From the NCBI RefSeq assembly GCF_032268605.1, contig NZ_CP130318.1, positions 1,770,001-1,834,000 on the forward strand: DNA of 64,000 nucleotides, written 5' to 3'. Of the stretch, positions 53,190 through 61,081 are shown piece after piece (the first letter of the stretch is position 1; the number at the start of each line of letters is the position of its first letter). Source of the DNA: Paenibacillus aurantius. GTDB lineage: Bacteria; Bacillota; Bacilli; Paenibacillales; NBRC-103111. The notes beneath the pieces are model-generated. The model was given only the letters and a program-made list of their open reading frames with translations. It searched no databases and was not told where the DNA came from. The position numbers and the translations under genes were made by a program.

Positions 53190-54527
53190 ATGCTTCCAAC
53201 TACAACGCCTTACAAGACTAAGTCGGTGGTTCTCTTTGGGCCCCATATGTTCGGATCCAAAAGCTACCGCATTCCTTCCTTGTTAACTGCCTTAAACGGA
53301 ACGATCCTTGCAGGAATCGACCAACGCATCCCGGGCAGCGAAGACAGCCCGAATGAAATCAAAATTGCAATCCGGCGCAGCCTGGACGGGGGTGAAACAT
53401 GGGAGCCGATACAAGTGGCGGCAAGTTATCCGGGAACCGGGCCTGATGCCCCCTCCGTCATAGACTCCGCATTGCTGCAGGATCCTGCGACCGGCACCCT
53501 ATTCCTGATTTTCGATCACTTTCCGGGCGGATACGGCTACCCTCAAGCCCAACAAGGCACCGGCTTTGCCCCCGACGGCCATAAGTTGTTGTTCGATGCG
53601 GACAATCATCGGTTTATGCTTGGACCGAACGGAGAGGTATTTGACAGTTCCGGAGCCCTTGCCTCCTACAAGGTGTTGCCCAACGGGGACGTATACAACG
53701 GAGAGACGTATTCAGGAAACATCTATTTCAAAGCCGGCACGCTGCCCGAAAGTTTACATGTGCTTGGAACTTCCTATCTGCAGATCATTGAAAGCCAGGA
53801 TGACGGTTTGACTTGGTCGGAGCCCAGGGATCTTAACTTCCAAGTCAAAGCCGACTGGATGAAGTTTATGGGAACGGGCCCGGGCAACGGAATCGTGATC
53901 AACGAAGGACCGTATATCGGCAGGCTGGTCTTTCCCGTTTACTTCACCAATTCGTGCGGGATGCAGTCTTCGGCGGTCATTTACAGCGATGATCATGGCG
54001 TGACCTGGCATAGAGGAGAATCACCCAACGACGGAAGGAATTGGGGAGGCAAGACGCTTGATTCCATGACGATGGATGTGTGGCCGGCCCAGTTAACCGA
54101 AGCGGCGGTCGTTCAGCTGAGAAACGGAGTTTTACAGCTCTACATGAGAAATACGTCGGACCGGAAAAGAGTGGCGGTTGCAACGAGCTTTGATGGCGGA
54201 ACGACGTGGGAAAATGACGTTGCCTTTGCAGATGCCTTGCTTGAGCCGTACTGCCAACTGACTGCCATCACCTATCCGGATCCCGGTGATGGCAAAGAAC
54301 GGGTCCTGTTTGCTAATCCGTCAAACGCCGACAGCCGGGTAAACGGTACCGTGCGTTTAAGCGAAGATGGAGGGAAGACTTGGAGCTACTCCAGAACGAT
54401 TGCTCCGGGAAGTTACTGGTATTCGTCTTTAACGGTTCTTCCTGACAAAAGGATCGGCTTGCTGTATGAAGGAGAAGGCGGAAATATCCTGTTCACTGCG
54501 TTTAATCTGGAGTGGATCAAGAGCTGA
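53190..54527 (+). CDS. Exo-alpha-sialidase-like beta-propeller protein (GH33-type)
   Basis: A 445-aa six-bladed propeller. The FRIP-type arginine motif is SKSYRIPSLLT near residue 20. Five Asp-box repeats are readable: SLDGGETWE, SQDDGLTWS, SDDHGVTWH, SFDGGTTWE and SEDGGKTWS. NEGPYIGRLVFPVY and LEPYCQLTAITYP fit the catalytic Glu and Arg strands. No signal peptide is seen. I placed the start at ATG 53190, preceded by GGATGGGGG. The open frame continues upstream to ATG 53088, but that 34-residue extension lacks a ribosome binding site and precedes the normal family start. Sialic acid or another ulosonic acid is the expected leaving group; the family also includes proteins of unknown specificity. 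Confidence 0.85.
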   Translation: MLPTTTPYKTKSVVLFGPHMFGSKSYRIPSLLTALNGTILAGIDQRIPGSEDSPNEIKIAIRRSLDGGETWEPIQVAASYPGTGPDAPSVIDSALLQDPATGTLFLIFDHFPGGYGYPQAQQGTGFAPDGHKLLFDADNHRFMLGPNGEVFDSSGALASYKVLPNGDVYNGETYSGNIYFKAGTLPESLHVLGTSYLQIIESQDDGLTWSEPRDLNFQVKADWMKFMGTGPGNGIVINEGPYIGRLVFPVYFTNSCGMQSSAVIYSDDHGVTWHRGESPNDGRNWGGKTLDSMTMDVWPAQLTEAAVVQLRNGVLQLYMRNTSDRKRVAVATSFDGGTTWENDVAFADALLEPYCQLTAITYPDPGDGKERVLFANPSNADSRVNGTVRLSEDGGKTWSYSRTIAPGSYWYSSLTVLPDKRIGLLYEGEGGNILFTAFNLEWIKS

Positions 54528-54551
54528 CTAAGGGAAGGGAAGAGAGAGCCG

Positions 54552-55979
54552 ATGACCAATTCTCAAGCAAAGCGCCCCAGTATCGTCTTTATCATGAGCG
54601 ATGACCATGCCGCCCATGCGATGAGCTGCTACGGCAGCAAAATCAATGAAACCCCCAACATAGACCGTATCGCCAATGAAGGGATACGTTTTGACAACTG
54701 CTTCTGTACAAACGCCATTTGCACGCCGAGCCGAGCCACGATCCTGACGGGTACCTACAATCATGTGAATGGAGTGAAGACCCTTTCCGACCGGCTGGAC
54801 GGACGCCAGCAAACCGTGTCCAAGCTTCTGCAGCAGGCGGGATACCAGACGGCGATCATCGGCAAATGGCACCTCGGCCACGGAGGGAACAGCGACCCGA
54901 CCGGCTTTGATTATTGGAGCGTGCTCCCCGGCCAAGGCGATTATCACAATCCCTCCTTTATCGAAATGGGGCAGTCCGTGAAGGTCCAGGGTTACGCAAC
55001 GGACATTATAACGGATAAATCGATCGAATGGATCGATAACCGCGACAAGGAGAAGCCCTTCTTCCTCATGTGCCATCACAAAGCGCCGCACCGGCCCTGG
55101 ATTCCAGACGAGAAGCATGCCCATCTTTACGAAGACATCGATATCCCGGAACCCGAGACGTTCAACGACGACTATTCAAATCGCGCAAGCGCGGCAGCCG
55201 CAGCCGAAATGCGGATTGACCGTGATCTTACCCGAAATGATCTAAAGATGGATCACCCGGAACATTTGGAGGGTGTCGCTCTCAAAAAATGGAAATACCA
55301 GCGTTACATTAAAGATTATCTCCGCTGTATTGCGTCGGTTGATGACAATGTCGGCCGGCTGCTGAATCATTTGGATCAGGAAGGCCTAACGGAGGATACC
55401 ATTGTCATCTATACCTCGGACCAAGGCTTCTTCCTTGGCGACCACGGCTGGTACGACAAAAGGTTTATGTACGAGGAATCGCTGCGTATGCCTTTCGTTA
55501 TGCGTTATCCAAGGGAAATTCCCGCCGGGAGTACGAGCGGGAAGATGGTGCTCAATGTCGATTTCGCTCCTCTGTTTCTGGACTATGCGGGAGTTTCCGT
55601 TCCGGATTCGATGCAAGGATTGAGTTTCAGGCCAATTGCCCGGGGTAAAAATCCGGACGGCTGGCGTTCCTCCATGTACTACCGCTATTGGATGCACTTG
55701 TCGGAGCACAAAGTGTATGCCCACTATGGAATCCGGACCCATCAGTATAAGCTTATTTATTACTATGCGGATGCACTCGGAACGCTTGGTTCGGAGGACG
55801 ACCCAAGGACGCCGGAATGGGAGTTGTTCGACTTGCAGAAAGATCCGTACGAGATGATTAATGCGTATGACGACCCGGATTACGAGCGGGTAGCTGAGGT
55901 ATTGACCAAAGAACTTGACCGGCTTCAGCAAGAAGCAGGGGACCAGCCGTTCATCTACCGTCCTGCGACACAGGAGTGA
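54552..55979 (+). CDS. Cys-type sulfatase
   Basis: A 475-aa type I sulfatase of the alkaline-phosphatase fold, likely removing sulfate esters from the glycan. The formylglycine precursor is Cys57 in AICTPSRATILTG (C-x-P-S-R). Metal ligands are D17/D18 (FIMSDDHA) and the later pair in YTSDQGFFLGDHGWYDKR (about residue 290). No signal peptide is visible. Activation would need a formylglycine-generating enzyme or an anaerobic maturase; neither is encoded in this window. It begins 24 nt after the sialidase with GGGAAGAGAG upstream and shares its direction, so the two are probably co-transcribed. Confidence 0.93.
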   Translation: MTNSQAKRPSIVFIMSDDHAAHAMSCYGSKINETPNIDRIANEGIRFDNCFCTNAICTPSRATILTGTYNHVNGVKTLSDRLDGRQQTVSKLLQQAGYQTAIIGKWHLGHGGNSDPTGFDYWSVLPGQGDYHNPSFIEMGQSVKVQGYATDIITDKSIEWIDNRDKEKPFFLMCHHKAPHRPWIPDEKHAHLYEDIDIPEPETFNDDYSNRASAAAAAEMRIDRDLTRNDLKMDHPEHLEGVALKKWKYQRYIKDYLRCIASVDDNVGRLLNHLDQEGLTEDTIVIYTSDQGFFLGDHGWYDKRFMYEESLRMPFVMRYPREIPAGSTSGKMVLNVDFAPLFLDYAGVSVPDSMQGLSFRPIARGKNPDGWRSSMYYRYWMHLSEHKVYAHYGIRTHQYKLIYYYADALGTLGSEDDPRTPEWELFDLQKDPYEMINAYDDPDYERVAEVLTKELDRLQQEAGDQPFIYRPATQE

Positions 55980-55993
55980 GAGGAAGAAGGGAC

Positions 55994-57489
55994 ATGAGAC
56001 CACAGCAGGAAATCGTAATCGATCTGTTGCCTGAAGAAGCATGGTGGGGCGGCGTCGTCAATGACGGGATCCGGATGCCCTTCCCGCCCGGATGCGAAAT
56101 GAAAAGGGATTTGAACGGTCATTTGGCGTACAATCAAGGAGCTCCGCTTCTCCTATCCAATAAAGGCGGTTATGTGTGGTCGGAAGAGCCGTTCCGCTTT
56201 GTGCTGATGGACGGGCAGCTGAGGATAACCGGAACGGCGGAGTTGATCCGGTCCGGCCGCTGCGGGGATAGTTTGAGAGAAGGGTATCTGCATGCATCGC
56301 AGACGTTCTTCCCATCAAGCGGAAACGCGCCGGACAGAAAATTCTTTAACGTTCCGCAATATAACACCTGGATGTAATGATCGACGACAACTGGCACGAG
56401 AATTACGGGACCCTGGATTTTGACAGCAGGAGATTCCCGGATCCCCGGAGCATGGTAGAGCATTTACATGGACTTGGCTTTACCGTAATGCTGTGGGTAT
56501 GCCCTTTTATAACTCCCGACAGCCCTGTCTTTCGTGCACTAAGGCGAATGGGATATCTGATTCGCGATGCCAAGGGCCGTCCTGCTATCCGTGAATGGTG
56601 GAACGGATTCAGTGCGATACTCGACCTTACCCATCCGGAGGCGGAACAGTGGATAAAGGGAAAACTGGAGAAGCTGATGCAGGCGTATGGAATAGACGGC
56701 TTTAAGTTCGACGCCGGAGACCCCGACTATTACGCACCGGATGACGTCACGTATAAACCGGCCACACCGAATGAACAGTGTGAACTCTGGGCCCGCCTGG
56801 GTGTGCATTACCGTTATAACGAATATCGCGCCTGCTGGAAGATGGGTGGTCAACCGCTTGTACAGCGCCTGAGCGACAAAAATCACAGCTGGGGACCGGA
56901 CGGCCTCGGAAGCCTGATTCCCAACGGGCTGGCTCAAGGGCTTCTCGGTTTCGCCTTTAGCTGCCCGGACATGGTGGGCGGCGGCCAGTATGAGGATTTG
57001 ATCAGACCGGACTTTGAGGTGGACCAGGAGCTGTTCGTGCGGTACGCCCAATGTGCCGCCCTGTTTCCTATGCTGCAGTTTTCAACGGCACCCTGGCGCG
57101 TGCTGGATCAGAAGCATGCCGCGATATGCATCCAGGCGGCGCTGCTGCATGCAGAAATGGGGGAACATATCGAGGAGCTTGCCGTTCAAGCAGGGCTTAC
57201 GGGCGAACCCACCATACGTCACTTGGCCTATAGGTATCCCGGCATGGGATATGAGGCGGTAAAGGACCAGTTCCTTCTGGGAGATCATGTTCTCGTTGCT
57301 CCCGTTGTGCAGAAGGGAGCGACCCGCCGGAAGGTTGTCTTTCCATCGGGAAAATGGCTTGGTGACGACGGCTCGGCCGTCATGGGACCGTGCGAGCTTG
57401 AAGTTGATGCCCCGCTGGAGCGTCTCCCATGGTACAAAGCGATGCAACCCGAGCCGGAGTTTATCTGCTTGTTGAGAAAATCCTGTTAA
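55994..57489 (+). pseudogene. GH31-family alpha-glycosidase, broken in the catalytic domain
   Basis: Two adjoining frames encode the two halves of one GH31 enzyme. The first (55994-56377) carries the N-terminal beta domain and ends NVPQYNTWM-stop. The second starts at 56377 with MIDDNWHENYG and carries the nucleophile region GFKFDAGDPDYY and the later GLLGFAFSCPDMVGGG. The junction is TAATG, stop and restart overlapping by one base. Compared with GH31 family members I expect roughly two dozen residues between QYNTW and MIDDNW. These are missing, so a small out-of-frame deletion is the simplest explanation. Translational coupling could still produce two pieces, but an active enzyme is unlikely. 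The 3' end runs into gene scrap F2. Confidence 0.8.
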
Positions 57490-57577
57490 CGACGGGATTG
57501 ATCAACGCGACGATGGAATCCTTGCTTCAGAAACGAAAGCTGCCGAATCCGGAGCTTGGCTTTTCGTACTTGCGTAC
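57457..57577 (+). pseudogene. Gene scrap F2, C-terminal fragment of the 389-aa unknown family
   Basis: In one frame this reads VYLLVEKILLTTGLINATM and continues ESLLQKRKLPNPELGFSYL. This parallels TLMTTGMIDLAMESL and KRLETPELSIHY of the protein encoded at 25459-26628. Nothing of the first 340 residues is present. The scrap overlaps the end of the broken GH31 gene on one side and joins mid-gene sigK sequence on the other, so it marks a rearrangement junction. Confidence 0.7.
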
Positions 57578-57882
57578 CCGATTGGAACGGATAAAGAAGG
57601 CAACGAGCTCAACTGATTGACATCCTGGGAACCGAGAACGACGATGTGGCGGAAAAGGTGCAGCTGAAGATTGAGGAGTCCAAAATCTATGGACATCTGG
57701 ATATATTGGATGAACGGGAGCAGAAGGTCATCCGCGGCCGGTTTGGATTGGATACAGGCGGGGATGAACGGACCCAGTGGGAAATTGCAAAGGAGCTCGG
57801 CATCAGCCGCTCGTATGTGTCGCGGATCGAGAAGCGGGCGCTGATAAAGCTGTACCATGAGTTTTATAAGGTGAAGAAGTGA
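57578..57882 (+). pseudogene. Truncated, frameshifted 3' half of sigK (copy 2)
   Basis: Sequence from codon 133 of sigK to its stop is repeated here. By hand alignment about 90% of bases match 29912-30217, with a one-base deletion near 57612 that shifts the frame. After the shift the frame is open to the natural stop and encodes regions 3-4, including [20 protein letters not shown]. The first 132 codons, with the pro-sequence and region 2, are absent. A GTG at 57646 could in principle start a 78-aa region-4 peptide, but no ribosome binding site supports it. Confidence 0.88.
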
Positions 57883-57888
57883 GTGAAA

Positions 57889-57924
57889 CGAGCAGCTTGC
57901 CTTTGGGGCGGGCTGTTTTTTTTG
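57889..57924 (+). terminator. Rho-independent terminator after sigK copy 2
   Basis: AGCAGCTTGCC pairs, with some G-U pairs, with GGCGGGCTGTT and is followed by a T8 run, a few bases after the truncated sigK stop codon. Confidence 0.8.
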
Positions 57925-58042
57925 GCTTCCTGTTATGCCTTAAGCCTGCCAATATGGTACGATTCAAGAGCTATTCCATTTTGTTGGCAGTGGAAATACT
58001 ACAGATTGTCCCTAATAACCAAGGAGAGCAGGTTTGTTGTAA

Positions 58043-59602
58043 ATGAATGAAAATGCAAAACAGAAATTCCGATTCAGCGAAGCACCCATCTGGGATTTGC
58101 AGAGGGCTTATTATGAACAGCAAGGAATGAAGGCATGGAATTATGACCAAGTTCCGCAATATATAACGAGCAACCCCATGATCGCTGCAGCCTACGCGGA
58201 AATGATTTTCGGGTTTCTTCAAGATCGGGCCGAGAGAGGCGATAGTTCTGAACCCCTTACGATCCTGGAGCTGGGAGCGGGAGTGGGGCGCCTCGCCTTT
58301 CATGTCCTGCAACAGCTATGCGCCCTGAGAGATTATGCAGGTATTGTGCTGCCCCCCTTTCGCTATGTGATGACGGATTTAGCGTTAAAAAATATTCGCA
58401 CTTGGGAAAATCATCCTGCCCTTCAACTTTTTATTCGGCAGGGACTCCTGGATTTCGCAAGGTTTGATGCCGTAAATGACACGGAGTTGGATTTGGTCGT
58501 CTCCCATACAACCATCCGGCCAGGTGATCTAAGGCAGCCTTTGCTGATCATCGCTAATTATTTTTTTGACAGTATTCCGCAAGAGCTGATCTATGTGGGG
58601 GATGGAAAGACGTTTGAATGTGATGTTTTAATGGATCGCCATGATGATTCCGACCTGCGTAAACCGTCAGAAGCCCTGCAAAAAATAACACTAACGTACG
58701 AGTATCGCCGAGCACCTGGATATGAAGAAGACTCATACCCGTATCATGATGTGATCGAGCTTTATCGGCAGGAACTTGAGGATTCCCATATTCTGTTTCC
58801 GGTTACCGGATTGACATGTCTGGAGAGGCTGAATCAACTGTCAAAGTCAGGGTTCCTGCTGCTAACCGCAGATAAAGGCGATCACCTGCTTGAGAACTGG
58901 AAGTTTGCGGAGCCGCCCCAGTTAATTCATCACGGAAGCTTCTCGATAACGGCAAACTATCATGCCATTCGGCATGTGTTTGAGCAAAAAGGTGCACAGT
59001 CCCTTTTCACCCGGCATCATTACAAAAATATAAATGTCGGTTGTATCCTTATGCTGGAAACGCCAAAGAGTTATACCCACACCCGATTGGCCTACCGGAG
59101 GTTTATCGAACGTTTTGGACCGGATGACTTCTTTAGTATGAAGGAATGGGTAGACCCGAATATCGAGACGATGGAACTGCAGCAAATTTTGGCCTTTTGG
59201 CGTTTGGGCGGGTACGATGCGGAGTTTTTCATCCAGAGCGCGAAACGTATCGTTAACCTGCTGCCAGGGGCTAGTGATGAAGAAAAGTCGGATATCAAAT
59301 TAGGCATACACACCATGTGGTCCTCTTACTATGCGATGGATCAAGGATATGATCAAGCGCTGGACGCTGGTCTTGTGTTGTTCGAGATGGACATGTACGA
59401 GGATGCGAAATGGTTCCTGGAGACATCCGTACAGGTTGTAGAAGGTGAGCCTGTACCGACTGTCCTGTACTGTCTGGCTATTTGCAGCTACGAGCTTGGG
59501 TTGGAAGAAGCTGCAATGGAATATCTACGCGAGGCGCTGGTTCTGGAACCTGAGTACGAAGAGGCCATGGTGCTGTTAAATTGCTTATGTGAAAAGGAAT
59601 AG
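58043..59602 (+). CDS. MidA/NDUFAF7-like SAM-dependent methyltransferase with TPR C-terminus
   Basis: A 519-aa soluble protein. The SAM-binding motif I is ILELGAGVGRLAFHVL (about residues 74-89). Further features are RYVMTDLALKNIRTW and IANYFFDSIPQELIYV, which resembles the NEFFDALP region of MidA-type protein-arginine methyltransferases. The C-terminal 130 residues form TPR-like helices (YDQALDAGLVLFEMDMYEDA; LAICSYELGLEEAAMEYLRE). The substrate is unknown, but TPR tails usually bind protein partners. AAGGAG is 16 nt from the start, rather far; GAGCAGG is nearer. It sits between two broken sigK scraps. Confidence 0.8.
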   Translation: MNENAKQKFRFSEAPIWDLQRAYYEQQGMKAWNYDQVPQYITSNPMIAAAYAEMIFGFLQDRAERGDSSEPLTILELGAGVGRLAFHVLQQLCALRDYAGIVLPPFRYVMTDLALKNIRTWENHPALQLFIRQGLLDFARFDAVNDTELDLVVSHTTIRPGDLRQPLLIIANYFFDSIPQELIYVGDGKTFECDVLMDRHDDSDLRKPSEALQKITLTYEYRRAPGYEEDSYPYHDVIELYRQELEDSHILFPVTGLTCLERLNQLSKSGFLLLTADKGDHLLENWKFAEPPQLIHHGSFSITANYHAIRHVFEQKGAQSLFTRHHYKNINVGCILMLETPKSYTHTRLAYRRFIERFGPDDFFSMKEWVDPNIETMELQQILAFWRLGGYDAEFFIQSAKRIVNLLPGASDEEKSDIKLGIHTMWSSYYAMDQGYDQALDAGLVLFEMDMYEDAKWFLETSVQVVEGEPVPTVLYCLAICSYELGLEEAAMEYLREALVLEPEYEEAMVLLNCLCEKE

Positions 59603-59660
59603 AGTTAGCTTAAAGAACAATGCGCGAGCAATAGAAAAAAGTAGAGGTTGGTACGCTTTC

Positions 59661-59770
59661 TACGCCCACCTGGACATCCTCGATCTCCGGGAACAGGAAG
59701 CCATCCGCGGCCGTTTCGGCCCCGACCAGGGCGGTGAGGAAAGGACGCAGCGGGAGATTGCGAAGGACTC
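59661..59770 (+). pseudogene. Diverged sigK region-4 scrap (copy 3)
   Basis: The frame reads AHLDILDLREQEAIRGRFGP followed by [18 protein letters not shown]. This matches SigK residues about 169-208 ([30 protein letters not shown]). DNA identity to sigK is clearly lower than that of copy 2, and similarity stops before the recognition helix. There is no N-terminal part, so this is a relic, perhaps of an older duplication. Confidence 0.75.
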
Positions 59771-59800
59771 AGGTGGGGTATTCGTACTCATAACACGGAA

Positions 59801-59835
59801 GGAGAAAGCCCCTATGCAGCATCGGGGCTTCCTCC
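59801..59835 (+). terminator. Stem-loop, possible terminator without U-run
   Basis: GGAG(A)AAGCCCC pairs with GGGGCTT(C)CTCC around a 10-nt loop. It lacks a clear T-tract, so termination is uncertain. The stretch 59836-59900 shows no gene. Confidence 0.45.
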
Positions 59836-59902
59836 GATATCTATCTGCTTTGTGGCACCGGAAATTTCCTGCATACGTGATCCGAAACGTTTGCAGTAAT
59901 GA

Positions 59903-59950
59903 TTGACACGTAAAAACGGGAGTGCTATAATTTTTGTGAAAACGTTTTCA
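59903..59950 (+). promoter_or_regulatory. Promoter and operator of the lacI-type regulator gene
   Basis: Consensus sigma-A boxes TTGACA (59903-59908) and TATAAT (59926-59931) with a 17-nt spacer. A perfect 14-bp palindrome TGAAAACGTTTTCA (59937-59950) overlaps the expected transcription start. A weaker copy, CGAAACGTTTGC, lies at 59883-59894 upstream of the -35 box. The palindrome fits both a LacI-family operator and the CcpA cre consensus. Confidence 0.85.
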
Positions 59951-59988
59951 TAAATAGACAACGGATCCGTTCGGATAGCAGGTGAGAT

Positions 59989-61002
59989 ATGGCAACCATT
60001 AAAGATATCGCTAAGTTGGCTGGTGTTTCCATTACAACCGTATCCCGGGCGCTAAACAACCATTCGGACGTCAACAGGGATACCTACAAGAAGATTGCGA
60101 AAATTGCCAGACAATTGGGGTATCAACCGAATTCGTCGGCGCGAAGCCTGGTGTTGAAGAAAACGAATACAATCGGTCTGGTCGTCTCCAATTTAACGAC
60201 AAGAAGCGGGCATCATTTCTTGTTCGATATCATTTGCGGCGTGAACGAGCAGGCCAGCTTGCGCCATTATGACGTGTTTTTGATCGGCACGAACACCCGG
60301 CAGCAAGAAGAAGTGCAGTACAAGGAGCTGTGCCGCAGGCGGAGCTTTGACGGCGTTATTCTGGCGGGGCTGAAAATCAACGACCCTTACATCGACCAGG
60401 CCGTCCAAGCGGGAGTGCCGACGGTGCTGCTCGGAGTGCCGGCTCCTTCCGACAGTGTCGGAAGCGTGATCAGCGACGATGTCGGTGGCTCGATGTCGGC
60501 GATTCAGCATCTGATCGACTACGGTCACCGGCACATTCTCTTCATCAACGGTCATCAGGAGGCTGCAGTCAGCCAATTTCGGCTGGAGGGCTACAAGAAA
60601 GCGCTTGAGAAGAACGGTTTGCCGTACGATGAAGGAAAGGTCGCGCACGCGAACTTCGAAATCGAAGGGGGCGGGGAAGCTTTTGCGGCATTGATTGCGA
60701 AAAATCCGAATGCGACGGCCGTGTTTTGCGCCTCCGATTTGATGGCGTACGGCATGCTCGGCAAAGCATCCGAGTTGGGGTATAAAGTGCCCGATGATAT
60801 TTCCGTGGTGGGTTTCGACGGAATCGAGATTACCGAAATCATGAAGCCGCAGCTGACGACAATTGATCAGGACCGGTTTCAGATCGGAACATCAGCGGTC
60901 AATATGTTACTTGAGATGATGGACGGCACCCCCGGCTATACCCGCGTCATGGCTTCCAAACTCATCATACGGGATAGCACGAAAATGCTGGTTCCCGATT
61001 AA
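59989..61002 (+). CDS. LacI-family transcriptional regulator
   Basis: A 337-aa repressor. The N-terminal DNA-binding domain is TIKDIAKLAGVSITTVSRAL (residues 3-22), with the hinge at NSSARSLVLKKT. The sugar-binding core contains IGLVVSNLTTRSG, DGVILAGLKI, HLIDYGHRHILFINGHQEA, AVFCASDLMAYGM, VVGFDGIEI and PQLTTIDQDR. It most likely represses itself and the isomerase-transporter genes that follow, through the palindromes at 59937, 61017-61047 and 61909-61961. The effector is unknown and is presumably the transported sugar. Confidence 0.94.
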   Translation: MATIKDIAKLAGVSITTVSRALNNHSDVNRDTYKKIAKIARQLGYQPNSSARSLVLKKTNTIGLVVSNLTTRSGHHFLFDIICGVNEQASLRHYDVFLIGTNTRQQEEVQYKELCRRRSFDGVILAGLKINDPYIDQAVQAGVPTVLLGVPAPSDSVGSVISDDVGGSMSAIQHLIDYGHRHILFINGHQEAAVSQFRLEGYKKALEKNGLPYDEGKVAHANFEIEGGGEAFAALIAKNPNATAVFCASDLMAYGMLGKASELGYKVPDDISVVGFDGIEITEIMKPQLTTIDQDRFQIGTSAVNMLLEMMDGTPGYTRVMASKLIIRDSTKMLVPD

Positions 61003-61016
61003 GAAGCACATTTATT

Positions 61017-61047
61017 TTTTTCCGTTTTCGAAAACGTTTCGGAAAAA
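61017..61047. promoter_or_regulatory. Double palindrome, candidate LacI-type operator upstream of the isomerase gene
   Basis: TTTTTCCG (61017-61024) and CGGAAAAA (61040-61047) flank two overlapping palindromes, CGTTTTCGAAAACG (61023-61036) and CGAAAACGTTTCG (61029-61041). The core GAAAACGTTTC matches the operator at the regulator promoter. No separate promoter is obvious, so it may act as a roadblock or internal control site. Confidence 0.65.
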
Positions 61048-61081
61048 TCAGGTAAAACTCAGACTAAGGGAGGAAATTACG

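Noticed and set aside
30218-58042. Integrase, recombinase or transposase gene that could have moved the glycan island.
   Set aside because: I searched the listed frames and gaps and saw none of the usual motifs, so mobility is inferred only from the repeats.
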